58,984 bases of DNA from Nosocomiicoccus ampullae. GTDB lineage: Bacteria; Bacillota; Bacilli; Staphylococcales; Salinicoccaceae. Below the pieces are notes generated by a model. The model did not search any database. It worked only from the letters and a program-made list of their open reading frames with translations, and was not told where the DNA came from. The stretch lies in the NCBI RefSeq assembly GCF_001696685.1, contig NZ_MBFG01000011.1, positions 1-58,984 of the forward strand. The letters are read 5' to 3'. This document shows positions 23,278 through 32,082 of the stretch, in pieces; the stretch's first letter is position 1, and every line of letters starts with the position of its first letter. The position numbers were made by a program, and so were the translations under genes.

Positions 23278-24471
23278 ATGAATATGAATACAATAAATAA
23301 AATTCAAACTGAAGCAGATAACAATGGATTTTTCGGAGAATATGGTGGTGTATTTGTACCTGAAGAATTAAAAGCAGCTATGACGGAATTGAAAGAAGTG
23401 TACAATGAATTAAAACACGATGAATCATTCCAAGAGGAATTTAATTATTATTTAAAAGAATACTCAGGCCGTGAAACACCACTGACATACGCTGAAAATC
23501 TAACGAGAAAACTTGGCGGTGCTAAAATTTATTTAAAACGTGAAGATTTAAACCATACAGGTGCACATAAAATTAATAATGCAATTGGGCAAGCGTTAAT
23601 TGCACAACGCATGGGTAAAAAACGACTCGTTGCCGAAACAGGTGCTGGACAGCACGGTGTTGCAAGTGCAACTGTCGCAGCGATGTTCGATATGGAAATC
23701 GTAATCTTTATGGGTGCTGAAGATATGCGTAGACAACGATTAAACGTCTTTAGAATGGAACTTCTTGGTGCAAAAGTTGTCGCTGTTGAAGAGGGGAATC
23801 GTACGTTAACTGAAGCAGTAGACGCTGCACTTGAATATTACGTAAAAAACGTCGATGACACACATTACTTACTCGGAAGTGCATTAGGTCCAGATCCATT
23901 CCCAACAATTGTCAGAGACTTCCAAAGCGTTATCGGTCGTGAAATTAAAACTCAAATATTAGAAAAAGAAAACCGACTACCAAATGCGATTGTTGCATGT
24001 ATCGGTGGCGGATCAAACGCAATTGGTACGATGCATCCATTTATCCTAGATGAAACGGTAAAATTATATGGTGTAGAAGCTGCTGGTAAGGGATTTGAAA
24101 CGAATCAACACTCAATGGCCATAAATAAAGGAAAAGTAAATATATTACATGGTACTAAAATGTATTTAACTGATGATGATGCATACAGTATATCCGCTGG
24201 ATTAGATTATCCAGGAGCTGGACCTGAACATTGTTATTATCATGACATTGGACGTGTTTCATACGAATACGCAACAGATGAAGAAGCATTAAACGCACTC
24301 CAAGTACTATCTAAAACAGAAGGAATTATTCCTGCTTTAGAAAGCTCACATGCCGTCGCACATGCATTAAAACTAGCACCAACGATGAATCAAGACGAAA
24401 TACTCGTCGTAACAATATCCGGACGTGGCGATAAAGATATGGACCAAGTCATGGAATACTTAAATCAATGA
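23278..24471 (+). CDS. trpB: Tryptophan synthase beta chain (TrpB), intact
   Basis: A 397-residue TrpB1-type enzyme with all catalytic elements: [13 protein letters not shown] (PLP lysine), AETGAGQHG (catalytic Glu), [10 protein letters not shown] (phosphate loop), and YPGAGPEH and TISGRGDKD near the end. It joins indole and L-serine to give L-tryptophan, normally in complex with TrpA. No trpA or other trp gene follows, so here it may salvage external indole or pair with a TrpA encoded elsewhere. ATG 23278 follows AAGGAG by nine bases; the longer frame from GTG 23206 overlaps the leader peptide and is rejected. Controlled by Trp T-boxes. Confidence 0.93.
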   Translation: MNMNTINKIQTEADNNGFFGEYGGVFVPEELKAAMTELKEVYNELKHDESFQEEFNYYLKEYSGRETPLTYAENLTRKLGGAKIYLKREDLNHTGAHKINNAIGQALIAQRMGKKRLVAETGAGQHGVASATVAAMFDMEIVIFMGAEDMRRQRLNVFRMELLGAKVVAVEEGNRTLTEAVDAALEYYVKNVDDTHYLLGSALGPDPFPTIVRDFQSVIGREIKTQILEKENRLPNAIVACIGGGSNAIGTMHPFILDETVKLYGVEAAGKGFETNQHSMAINKGKVNILHGTKMYLTDDDAYSISAGLDYPGAGPEHCYYHDIGRVSYEYATDEEALNALQVLSKTEGIIPALESSHAVAHALKLAPTMNQDEILVVTISGRGDKDMDQVMEYLNQ

Positions 24472-24479
24472 ACACGACA

Positions 24480-24524
24480 ATACGTATCCTTATATAAGCT
24501 ATATTTGGATACGTATTTGTTTTT
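24480..24524 (+). terminator. Terminator after trpB
   Basis: ATACGTATCC / GGATACGTAT form a perfect ten-pair stem with a 17-base loop, followed by TTGTTTTT. Confidence 0.75.
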
Positions 24525-24620
24525 ACATATAAAGTTTACATAACATATATTATAGGAAGTTATATGTATTGTAGGATAAGAACAAGTACTCACTATCCTT
24601 TTTACGTTAACGTATCGAAA

Positions 24621-24765
24621 ATTCGTTTATGCAAATTGCTTTATCGTTCATATAAATTATTTAATTTAATATAATGCTCTTTTGTGTAAACACCGTTATC
24701 GTTTCTTTAACGCAAATCTTCTAATCGTTCACATAATAACTCAGTCGTTTACACAAATTCAATTT
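24621..24765 (+). repeat. Degenerate tandem motif TCGTT-YAYNYAAAT
   Basis: Five imperfect copies of a motif close to TCGTTTACACAAAT begin at 24623, 24644, 24699, 24725 and 24745, so spacing is about 20-26 bases with one gap of 55. This 400-base gap between trpB and rarD holds no gene I can support. The repeats may be protein-binding sites or a decayed sequence. Confidence 0.4.
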
Positions 24766-24813
24766 GCGTAAAATTAACACAAATATCAGCATTTACCGTT
24801 CTATAATACAATA

Positions 24814-24855
24814 AAAAGATGAAAAACCTCGAGCTTCCGAAGCTCTTCATCTTTT
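24814..24855 (-). terminator. Terminator after rarD
   Basis: On the minus strand GAGCTT-CGG-AAGCTC forms the hairpin core, inside outer AAAAGATGAA / TTCATCTTTT arms. Confidence 0.7.
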
Positions 24856-24879
24856 AAATGATATGATACATATCTCATG

Positions 24880-25815
24880 TTAGTCATATAGTTCTTCTTT
24901 TCGACGCTTATATTGACCAGAATCATATGCACGTTGTGCGATTTTACCTTCATTGTATTTCGTGTAAATGTACAGTATCATCGCAATCCATATGAATATG
25001 AACCCAATAAATTCATCTATACTAAACGGTTCTTTAAAAACAAATATACCTAAAATAAATATTAATGTCGGATCGATATAGAGTAAAAATGCCATTAATG
25101 ATAACGGCACTTGTTTTGCACTCGCACTGAATAATACGAGTGGCACGCTTGTCACAGCTCCTGATAATAGTAACCAGTACGTTGACGGGTTCATACCTAT
25201 TGTTAAACCATAATTCACATGCATATAAATTAACCCACCAATTGCAAATGGTAATAACGCAAGTGTTTCTAGCGTAATACTGCTAAGTGCATGTATGCTT
25301 AATGATGATTTTATTAAACTGTAAAATGCAAATGATAATCCAATAATAAACGCAATATATGGTACAGTACCGAGTTTTATGATCATATACATAATGCCAA
25401 TCACTGTAATTCCAATGGCTACCCACTCTACTAACTTATAACGATCTCTTAAAAATAAAAATGCTAATATTATCGTAATTAACGGTGTTAAGTAAAATCC
25501 GATACTCACTTCAACTGCGTGGCCAGAATTTACTCCGTATACGTACATTCCCCAGTTAATTGAGATAACGAAACCAGCGAGTATTACCGTAAAAATCTTA
25601 CTTTTATTTTCTTTTAAATATTTTAAATCCTTCTTAAATTGAGACGTATGATTAAAAATTGGTATGATTAAAATCATAAATAAAAACGACATAATCGTTC
25701 GAATCAACACAACTTCAATTGGATGAATACCTTCTACTAACGCCCAATATAGTGGTGTTAACCCCCATAACGTATATGCTAAAATCGCAGTTAAAATGCC
25801 ACGTCTTTCATTCAA
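24880..25815 (-). CDS. rarD: RarD-like EamA/DMT-family transporter
   Basis: A 311-residue protein with ten hydrophobic helices in two EamA repeats. It begins RRGILTAILAYTLWGLTPLYW, the typical RarD opening, here split by the first helix. A cytoplasmic Arg/Lys-rich tail ends the protein. Transport substrate of RarD proteins is not established. The frame starts with TTG (25813-25815) preceded by GGTGAAGTGA. An ATG nearby is out of frame, so the TTG seems real. Alone on the minus strand between trpB and pepF. Confidence 0.82.
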   Translation of the reverse strand: MNERRGILTAILAYTLWGLTPLYWALVEGIHPIEVVLIRTIMSFLFMILIIPIFNHTSQFKKDLKYLKENKSKIFTVILAGFVISINWGMYVYGVNSGHAVEVSIGFYLTPLITIILAFLFLRDRYKLVEWVAIGITVIGIMYMIIKLGTVPYIAFIIGLSFAFYSLIKSSLSIHALSSITLETLALLPFAIGGLIYMHVNYGLTIGMNPSTYWLLLSGAVTSVPLVLFSASAKQVPLSLMAFLLYIDPTLIFILGIFVFKEPFSIDEFIGFIFIWIAMILYIYTKYNEGKIAQRAYDSGQYKRRKEELYD

Positions 25816-25855
25816 TCACTTCACCATCCATTATTAAATTTGTCCACTTTAAAAC

Positions 25856-25905
25856 CCCTTATATAGGTATATAAAGGGCCAACAAATAGCAAAGCTTTTC
25901 GCTTT
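25856..25905. other. Inverted repeats upstream of pepF
   Basis: CCCTTATATA-GG-TATATAAAGGG (one bulge) and a smaller AAAGC-TTTTC-GCTTT occur in the divergent gap between rarD and pepF. The function is unknown; they may be terminator-like or operator-like. Confidence 0.35.
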
Positions 25906-25989
25906 ATTTATATAATATTTAAATGTTCAATTGCATGAACTTAATTTTAATATAAACAATATGAATAAGCAATATGATAGAAGATTAAA

Positions 25990-26004
25990 TTTTCTGTATT
26001 TTCC
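25990..26004. promoter_or_regulatory. CodY-like box at the pepF promoter
   Basis: AATTTTCTGTATTTT matches the CodY consensus AATTTTCWGAAAATT at 12 of 15 positions. The longer sequence is also an inverted repeat TTTTCTG-N7-CAGAAAA. A -10 TATAAT lies at 26019-26024. Confidence 0.45.
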
Positions 26005-26060
26005 AGAAAAACAATGTATAATAAGAATATAATTCGAAAACCGAAAGGAAGATAAAATAT

Positions 26061-27848
26061 ATGGCATTACCTTTAAGAAGCGAAGTAGATGTGAATTACA
26101 CATGGGACTTAACGGATTTATGTAAAAATGACGACGAAGCAAAAGAGAAATGTGTTGCTTTAAAAGAAGAAATTCAAGCATTTAACTCAAAGTTTGAAGG
26201 CAACTTAAACGACGTTGACACTGCAGTCGATGCAATTGATGCGTATCGTTCACTATTAGAGCAACTCGTAGTTGTTAGTACATATTCGAGTTTAAAACTA
26301 TCGAGTGACCAAAGCGATGCTGAAGCACAAAAACTTTCTAGCGTTGTCGGTACGACGTCTACTCTATTTTCAACAGAGACATCATTTTTAACGAGTGATT
26401 TACTAAGTAAAGATGAAGAATTTTTAACTCAAATAAAAGAGAATAAAGAAGAATATACAGGTTATATCGATCACTTACTACGTTTTAAACCGTATCAACT
26501 CGATCCAAAAGTTGAAAAAGCACTCGCTAGTTTTAGTAATGTCTTTAGTGGACCATACGAACTGTATTTAAAAACGAAATTACTCGATTTAGACTTCGGT
26601 TCGTTTACTGTGGACGGTAAAGAGTACCCACTTTCTTATTTATCATTTGAAGGTGAATTAGAATCACACCGTGACGAAGAAGTTCGTCGTACAGCATTTA
26701 GACAATTTAGCGACGTACTAAGAAAATATGAGCATACGACGGCTGCGACATATGATTTACATTTGAAAAAAGAAAAAGCAGAAGCAGACTTACGTGGATT
26801 CGATTCAGTCATCGACTACCTACTCCATGATCAAGAAGTGCCACGTGAGTTATATGACCGTCAAATTGACACGATTATGAAAGATCTTGCGCCACATATG
26901 AGACGCTATGCTAAACTTTTACAAAAAGAAAACAATATCGAACATATGAAATTTGAAGACTTAAAAATTTCACTTGATCCAGATTCAGAACCAGAAATTA
27001 CAATTGATGAGTCTCGTAAATATATACTCGACGGCTTAAGCGTTATGGGAGAAGACTATATAAACATGATCAACCGTTCATACGATGAACGCTGGATTGA
27101 TTTTGTATCGAATAAAGGTAAATCAACAGGTGCATTTTGTTCGAGCCCATATGGTGTACACCCGTATATTTTAATTACGTGGACGTCACTTATGGAAGAA
27201 GTATTCGTTCTTGCACATGAACTTGGTCACGCAGGGCACTTCTATAATGCAAATAGAGAAAACAATATTTTCGATACACGCCCTTCTCTATACTTTATAG
27301 AAGCACCATCAACATTAAACGAAATGTTAATGGCAAATCACTTATTAAAAACAAGTGATAACGATAAATTTAAGCGCTGGGTCATTAGTTCTATTATTTC
27401 TAGAACGTATTACCATAACTTTGTGACACACTTACTTGAAGCCGCATATCAGCGTGAAGTGTACAAAATGGTCGATAACTACGAAACAGTAACCGCTGCA
27501 GATTTAAATCGAATTAAACGTGAAGTACTAGAGGAATTCTGGGGTGATGATGTAGAAATCACTGAAGGTGCTGAACTTACATGGATGAGACAACCACACT
27601 ACTATATGGGATTATATCCATACACGTATTCTGCAGGACTTACGATCTCAACAGAAGTATCTAAGCGAATTTTAAACGAAGGACAACCAGCAGTGGATGA
27701 CTGGTTAGAAGTATTAAAACTCGGTGGTAAGAAAAATGCAGTAGAACTTGCAAAACATGCAGGTGTTGATATTACAACAAGTGAACCACTTGATAATACA
27801 ATTAATTATATCGGTGAACTCATCGACGAATTAGAAAAATTATCATAA
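26061..27848 (+). CDS. pepF: Oligoendopeptidase F (M3 metallopeptidase)
   Basis: A 595-residue cytosolic zinc peptidase of the M3B family. The zinc motif HELGH lies in VFVLAHELGHAGHF (about residue 389), with the third ligand Glu in FIEAPSTLNEML. Length and the N-terminal helical prolyl-oligopeptidase-like region match PepF, which trims peptides of 7-17 residues. GAAAGGAAG precedes the ATG. A TATAAT and a CodY-like box lie directly upstream, which would fit induction when branched-chain amino acids or GTP fall. It stands alone, with a terminator after it. Confidence 0.92.
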   Translation: MALPLRSEVDVNYTWDLTDLCKNDDEAKEKCVALKEEIQAFNSKFEGNLNDVDTAVDAIDAYRSLLEQLVVVSTYSSLKLSSDQSDAEAQKLSSVVGTTSTLFSTETSFLTSDLLSKDEEFLTQIKENKEEYTGYIDHLLRFKPYQLDPKVEKALASFSNVFSGPYELYLKTKLLDLDFGSFTVDGKEYPLSYLSFEGELESHRDEEVRRTAFRQFSDVLRKYEHTTAATYDLHLKKEKAEADLRGFDSVIDYLLHDQEVPRELYDRQIDTIMKDLAPHMRRYAKLLQKENNIEHMKFEDLKISLDPDSEPEITIDESRKYILDGLSVMGEDYINMINRSYDERWIDFVSNKGKSTGAFCSSPYGVHPYILITWTSLMEEVFVLAHELGHAGHFYNANRENNIFDTRPSLYFIEAPSTLNEMLMANHLLKTSDNDKFKRWVISSIISRTYYHNFVTHLLEAAYQREVYKMVDNYETVTAADLNRIKREVLEEFWGDDVEITEGAELTWMRQPHYYMGLYPYTYSAGLTISTEVSKRILNEGQPAVDDWLEVLKLGGKKNAVELAKHAGVDITTSEPLDNTINYIGELIDELEKLS

Positions 27849-27854
27849 TTACAC

Positions 27855-27885
27855 TACCCCTTTAGACAAACTAAAGGGGTATTTG
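27855..27885 (+). terminator. Terminator after pepF
   Basis: TACCCCTTTAG / CTAAAGGGGTA stem with a five-base loop and TTTGATTT. Confidence 0.8.
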
Positions 27886-27940
27886 ATTTCATCAACTAAT
27901 TTTAATATAATTGACCTACTCAATTATATTAGGTGATGTT

Positions 27941-28699
27941 ATGGATAATAAATTAAAAGAGACGATTAATGATTTTTTACAGTTTTATGAAATCCTTAAT
28001 CACAGTCAGAACCCTACTAAAATTGGTTTAACAAAAGCTGAAGTAGATGTAATTGACTATGTCGGTCAAAATGAGCAAGTCACTGCACGTCAAATCGAGA
28101 AAGCACTGCATATAGATAGAGGATTTTTAAGTCGAACAATCAAAAGTCTTGTTAATAAACAGTTAATCGATCGTTTGCAGTCAAAACACGATAAGCGAAG
28201 TTTTGTTTTAAAGCTAACTAAAGATGGAGATGTAAAGAGAAAACAAATTGAAATAGAACAAGAACAGTCATTTACTGAAACGTTCAAACATCTATCCGAA
28301 GAGGAAAAAGAATTATTCAATGATGCATTATTAAAAGTCATTAAAATTTATAACAAAGAAGCATTAAATGTAGAGTCAGTAGAAAAGAAGAAAATAGATA
28401 ATGATATAAAATCGTTTGATAAAGAGGATAAAGTGTGGCAAACGAGTGATGGTGCTACCCTACTCTATAAAAAACACGATGAATGGATGGCTGAATTGAT
28501 ACTTTCTGAAAATTTACTGAAGGAAGATGCGTTAAATGCAATTTTAAAAAATGTTATATCATATGCATATGATGACTATGCGAACCACTTATATGTCAAT
28601 GTGCCTAAAGAAGCTAATTACGAGAGCGTATTAGAAAAACATGACTTTTTTGAAACAGAAAATCAAGATGATCATATTCGATATGACTTATTCTTATAA
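27941..28699 (+). CDS. MarR-family regulator with C-terminal GNAT-like domain
   Basis: A 252-residue protein. Residues about 1-140 form a MarR winged helix: VIDYVGQNEQVTARQIEKAL, the recognition helix RGFLSRTIKSLVNK, and the wing RLQSKHDKRSFVLKLT. The remaining 100 residues end in NHLYVNVPKEANYESVLEKHDFF, which resembles the last strand-helix of a GNAT fold, but no acetyl-CoA loop (Q/RxxGxG/A) is visible. MarR-GNAT fusions exist; this one may have lost the catalytic half or is another ligand domain. ATG 27941 follows AGGTGAT. No target is evident in the neighbourhood. Confidence 0.7.
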   Translation: MDNKLKETINDFLQFYEILNHSQNPTKIGLTKAEVDVIDYVGQNEQVTARQIEKALHIDRGFLSRTIKSLVNKQLIDRLQSKHDKRSFVLKLTKDGDVKRKQIEIEQEQSFTETFKHLSEEEKELFNDALLKVIKIYNKEALNVESVEKKKIDNDIKSFDKEDKVWQTSDGATLLYKKHDEWMAELILSENLLKEDALNAILKNVISYAYDDYANHLYVNVPKEANYESVLEKHDFFETENQDDHIRYDLFL

Positions 28700-28727
28700 A
28701 AGTTAACATAATATTATTGGTGTAAAC

Positions 28728-28756
28728 AAAAAGAGCGCTTATTCGCGCTCTTTTTT
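28728..28756. terminator. Bidirectional terminator between the MarR gene and cvfB
   Basis: AAAAAGAGCGC / GCGCTCTTTTTT inverted repeat with a short loop serves the two convergent genes. Confidence 0.85.
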
Positions 28757-29614
28757 AATGTATGTGCCTTTTTTATCTTGAGTAATTCTACCATCTTTCA
28801 TTAAGCTACCTAATGCGCGCTTAAAGCTCGCTTTAGACATGTTAAATATCGATTTAATATCTTCTGGCGATGATTTATCGTTATAGACCATCGATCCGCC
28901 ATTAAGAAGTAAATACTCGTAAATTTCATCAGCATCGGTATCTATCTTTTTGTAAGCTTTTTCGATAAATGAACCGTTCACTTCGTTATGCTCATTAAAT
29001 CCAATGACTCTTACTTTTACAGCTTCACCGAGTCTTGGCTCTTCTTTTCGTTCTGATTCATGGACGAATACTTTGTATCCATCGTCAGCTAATAAGAATG
29101 TACCAACCTTTAATAAGCGGTAAGGTCTTGCGTTTAACCATGTGTTACGGTGCGTTTTAAACGCTTCTTCATCAAACGGTTGTGACATCTCTCTTGCTTC
29201 TGTCTCTGTAATTAATCGACCGTATATTTGGTTGTCACTTTCTACACGTAAAGTTGCCATCACTTTATCGCCAGGTTTTGGCCAAACTTTTTTAAGTTTT
29301 GGTAAATCTTCATAAGGGATTAAAAAATCTTTCGGTGCGTCGATATCGATGTACACACCGTCATACGTCACTTCACTCACTGGTACGAAATCAAATTTGT
29401 CTCGAGTAATTTTTGGAATGACTGGAGAAGCGAATAACTCTCCACGCGTATTTGGATATATGAATACCGCAACGTCCTGTCCGACTTCATACTCCTCTTG
29501 TTGTAATGATTTGTTCATACGAATTACTTCATCGTCTTCAGTTTTAAAGTATAACGTTGACCCCTCTACTCTATCTAACGTTAAAAATTGAGTCGTTCCT
29601 GATAATCTCTTCAT
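28739..29614 (-). CDS. cvfB: S1-domain RNA-binding protein CvfB
   Basis: A 291-residue protein of the CvfB/YitL family. Several S1-like beta-barrels span about residues 1-215 (FDFVPVSEVTYDGVYIDIDAP and GTFLLADDGYKVFVHESE are characteristic). A C-terminal winged helix follows (SSPEDIKSIFNMSKASFKRALG). CvfB of S. aureus binds RNA and affects virulence gene expression and hemolysin production. GGAGATTTT precedes the ATG. It is monocistronic and divergent from the ABC-F gene. Confidence 0.9.
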   Translation of the reverse strand: MKRLSGTTQFLTLDRVEGSTLYFKTEDDEVIRMNKSLQQEEYEVGQDVAVFIYPNTRGELFASPVIPKITRDKFDFVPVSEVTYDGVYIDIDAPKDFLIPYEDLPKLKKVWPKPGDKVMATLRVESDNQIYGRLITETEAREMSQPFDEEAFKTHRNTWLNARPYRLLKVGTFLLADDGYKVFVHESERKEEPRLGEAVKVRVIGFNEHNEVNGSFIEKAYKKIDTDADEIYEYLLLNGGSMVYNDKSSPEDIKSIFNMSKASFKRALGSLMKDGRITQDKKGTYIKKERE

Positions 29615-29699
29615 AAAATCTCCTAATCGTCGTTATAATATATTAATCATAGCATATGTATAGTATAATTACGTGTAATAATAATTAAGGAGAATGCAC

Positions 29700-31307
29700 A
29701 TGTTACAAGTTAGTGATGTGAGTTTACAATTTGGAGATAGAAAATTATTTGAAGATGTAAACATAAAATTTACACCGGGTAACTGTTATGGACTTATTGG
29801 TGCAAACGGTGCAGGTAAATCGACGTTTTTAAAGATCTTATCTGGAGAAATCGATTCTCAAACGGGTCATGTAACGATGGGACCAAATGAACGTATGGCG
29901 TTTTTAAAACAAGACCATTATCAGTACGAGGATGAGACAGTTTTAGACGTTGTATTAATGGGACACGAAGAGTTATGGCAAATTGCAGAAGAGAAAAATG
30001 CGATATACATGAAACCAGACTTTAATGATGAAGATGGTATGCGCGCAGCTGAGCTCGAAGCGTTATATGGTGAAAAAGGTGGATATACTGCAGATAGTGA
30101 TGCTGAAAACTTATTGCACGGTTTAGGTATTGATCAGGATCTCGTTAATAAAAAGATGTCTGAACTAGAAAACAGCCAAAAAGTAAAAGTATTACTCGCA
30201 CAAAGTTTATTTGGTAACCCAGACGTGTTACTACTCGACGAGCCGACGAACGGTTTAGATATTAAAGCGATCCAGTGGTTAGAAGAGTTTTTAATCAACT
30301 TTGAAAACACTGTAATCGTCGTATCACACGACCGTAACTTCTTAAATAACGTCTGTACACATATCGCAGACTTAGATTACGGTAAAATTCAAATTTACGT
30401 TGGGAACTATGACTTCTGGTATCAGTCAAGTAAACTGGCTAAAGAGTTAATGCAAGAACAAAACAAGAAAAAAGAAGAACGTATCGCTGAGTTAAAAGAG
30501 TTTATTGCGAGATTTAGTGCAAACGCTGCAAAATCGAAACAAGCGACGAGTCGTAAAAAGATGCTCGAAAAAATTGAACTCGATGATATTAAACCGTCAA
30601 GCAGACGTTATCCATACGTTGGATTCACGCCAGAAAGAGAAATTGGGAACGATCTTTTACAAGTTAAAAATTTATCACACTCTATTGATGGAACTGAAAT
30701 TTTAAAAGATGTAAACTTTACAATTAACCCGAACGACAAAGCGGTTATCGTTGGAGATAGTGAAATTCAAAAGACAGTTCTACTCGACATTTTAGCAGGC
30801 GTCATTGAACCTGACGAAGGTGAAGTCATTTGGGGTGTAACGACGACACAGACGTATATGCCTAAAGATAATAGTGAGTACTTTGAAGGCGTAGAATTAT
30901 CACTCGTTGACTGGCTAAGACAATACGCACCTGAAGACGAACAAACAGAAACGTTTTTACGTGGTTTCTTAGGACGTATGTTATTTAGCGGTGAAGAAGC
31001 AAAAAAACACGCACACGTTCTTTCAGGTGGAGAAAAAGTACGAGCAATGCTGTCTAAAATGATGTTATCTAAAGCGAACGTTTTACTACTCGATGAACCG
31101 ACAAACCACTTAGACTTAGAAAGTATTCAAGCGGTGAACGATGGTCTCATTAAGTTTAAAGGATCGATTTTATTTACATCACATGACTTTGAATTCATCA
31201 ACACGATCGCAAACCGAGTCATTGAACTAAACGAAGTCGGAGCAATGACTAAAGAAACATCTTACGAAGAATACTTAATTGACAAAGGTATTTTAAACAA
31301 ATATTAA
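29700..31307 (+). CDS. ABC-F family ATPase (YkpA/YbiT type)
   Basis: A soluble protein of 535 residues with two ABC domains and no membrane segment. The first domain has GANGAGKST (Walker A), and LLLDEPTNGLD and SHDRNF further on. A charged linker (about residues 240-300) joins it to the second domain with LSGGEKVRAML, LLLDEPTNHLD and SHDFEF. The second Walker A is degenerate: VGDSEIQKT, keeping Lys-Thr but losing the glycine before Lys. ABC-F proteins act on the ribosome. This YkpA/YbiT branch is not an antibiotic-resistance type. ATG 29700 is preferred to 29694 because of spacing to AAGGAG. Confidence 0.85.
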   Translation: MLQVSDVSLQFGDRKLFEDVNIKFTPGNCYGLIGANGAGKSTFLKILSGEIDSQTGHVTMGPNERMAFLKQDHYQYEDETVLDVVLMGHEELWQIAEEKNAIYMKPDFNDEDGMRAAELEALYGEKGGYTADSDAENLLHGLGIDQDLVNKKMSELENSQKVKVLLAQSLFGNPDVLLLDEPTNGLDIKAIQWLEEFLINFENTVIVVSHDRNFLNNVCTHIADLDYGKIQIYVGNYDFWYQSSKLAKELMQEQNKKKEERIAELKEFIARFSANAAKSKQATSRKKMLEKIELDDIKPSSRRYPYVGFTPEREIGNDLLQVKNLSHSIDGTEILKDVNFTINPNDKAVIVGDSEIQKTVLLDILAGVIEPDEGEVIWGVTTTQTYMPKDNSEYFEGVELSLVDWLRQYAPEDEQTETFLRGFLGRMLFSGEEAKKHAHVLSGGEKVRAMLSKMMLSKANVLLLDEPTNHLDLESIQAVNDGLIKFKGSILFTSHDFEFINTIANRVIELNEVGAMTKETSYEEYLIDKGILNKY

Positions 31308-31313
31308 ACAAAA

Positions 31314-31345
31314 GAACCTCTACCAGTTGGTAGAGGTTCAATTTA
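31314..31345. terminator. Terminator between the ABC-F gene and csp
   Basis: GAACCTCTACC-AGTT-GGTAGAGGTTC perfect hairpin, A/T-rich on both sides. Confidence 0.75.
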
Positions 31346-31363
31346 TATTGAAAGCTATTAGTA

Positions 31364-31564
31364 TTATAATTTAACTACGTTTGTCGCTTGTGGACCACGG
31401 TCGCCTTCAACGATTTCGAATTCAACTGCTTGGCCTTCTTCAAGAGATTTGTAACCTTCCTCTTGAATTGCTGAGAAGTGTACGAATACGTCATCTTCTC
31501 CTTCGATTTCGATAAAGCCAAAACCTTTTTCAGCGTTGAACCATTTTACGTTACCTTGTTTCAT
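31364..31564 (-). CDS. Cold shock protein (CspA family)
   Basis: A 66-residue single cold-shock domain. RNP1 is KGFGFIE and RNP2 is VFVHFSAI, the aromatic single-strand nucleic-acid binding surface. It works as an RNA chaperone that melts mRNA structure. AGGATTTTTT precedes the ATG. About 100 bases upstream are free of genes and can hold the long 5' untranslated leader usual for csp mRNAs. A window-internal paralogue is not present, so cspA, B or C cannot be decided. Confidence 0.95.
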   Translation of the reverse strand: MKQGNVKWFNAEKGFGFIEIEGEDDVFVHFSAIQEEGYKSLEEGQAVEFEIVEGDRGPQATNVVKL

Positions 31565-31670
31565 TTAAAAAATCCTCCAAAAATATGTTCAATATTCAAA
31601 TAAATATCGACAGTCATATTATATATCAATGAAAGCGTTTGTGTAAAGACCTACTTAAAAAGTGTAACAT

Positions 31671-31967
31671 TTATTTCATTTCTAATATCGTATCATTTTC
31701 TAACGCGATTAAAGAGTGATATATTTGTACATCATCATCACAATCTTCGCAGTATTGAATCTCACAACAATTAAAAAATGCTGGGATATGATACTTTCCG
31801 ATTTTTACGGATGTATATTTGTCCTGTAATAATTGATAGATTTCATCATATTTGATTTTCATCGTTGGATAATCATTAAATATGAACGACTCTGTAACAT
31901 CATCCCTCCACTCTTCAAATAACCACCAACCTTCATAATCGGCTGTAATTATGACTATTTCATACAT
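31671..31967 (-). CDS. DUF1033 family protein
   Basis: A 98-residue acidic protein that matches DUF1033: an opening Y-x-I-V-I-x-T-A-DYEGWWLFEEW, a middle amphipathic helix (DEIYQLLQDKY) and the ending CEDCDDDVQIYHSLI. The function is unknown. Three cysteines near CCEIQYCEDC could bind metal, though only part of the family keeps them. It stands alone on the minus strand before csp, without a visible terminator in between, so some csp transcription may come from upstream. Confidence 0.75.
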   Translation of the reverse strand: MYEIVIITADYEGWWLFEEWRDDVTESFIFNDYPTMKIKYDEIYQLLQDKYTSVKIGKYHIPAFFNCCEIQYCEDCDDDVQIYHSLIALENDTILEMK

Positions 31968-32082
31968 ATGAACACCCCATTTTAAGTCAATGTTCTAGTG
32001 AGTTTATTATAGTCCTATTATTCGCAAATTCAAGGACAAAGACTTATAATTATAGTAAGAGATAAATGAATGGAGAAGTTTT

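Noticed and set aside
31626..31645. cre-like site (ATGAAAGCGTTTGTGT) upstream of csp
   Set aside because: The conserved CA at the 3' end of the cre consensus is TG here, and catabolite control of csp is not expected.
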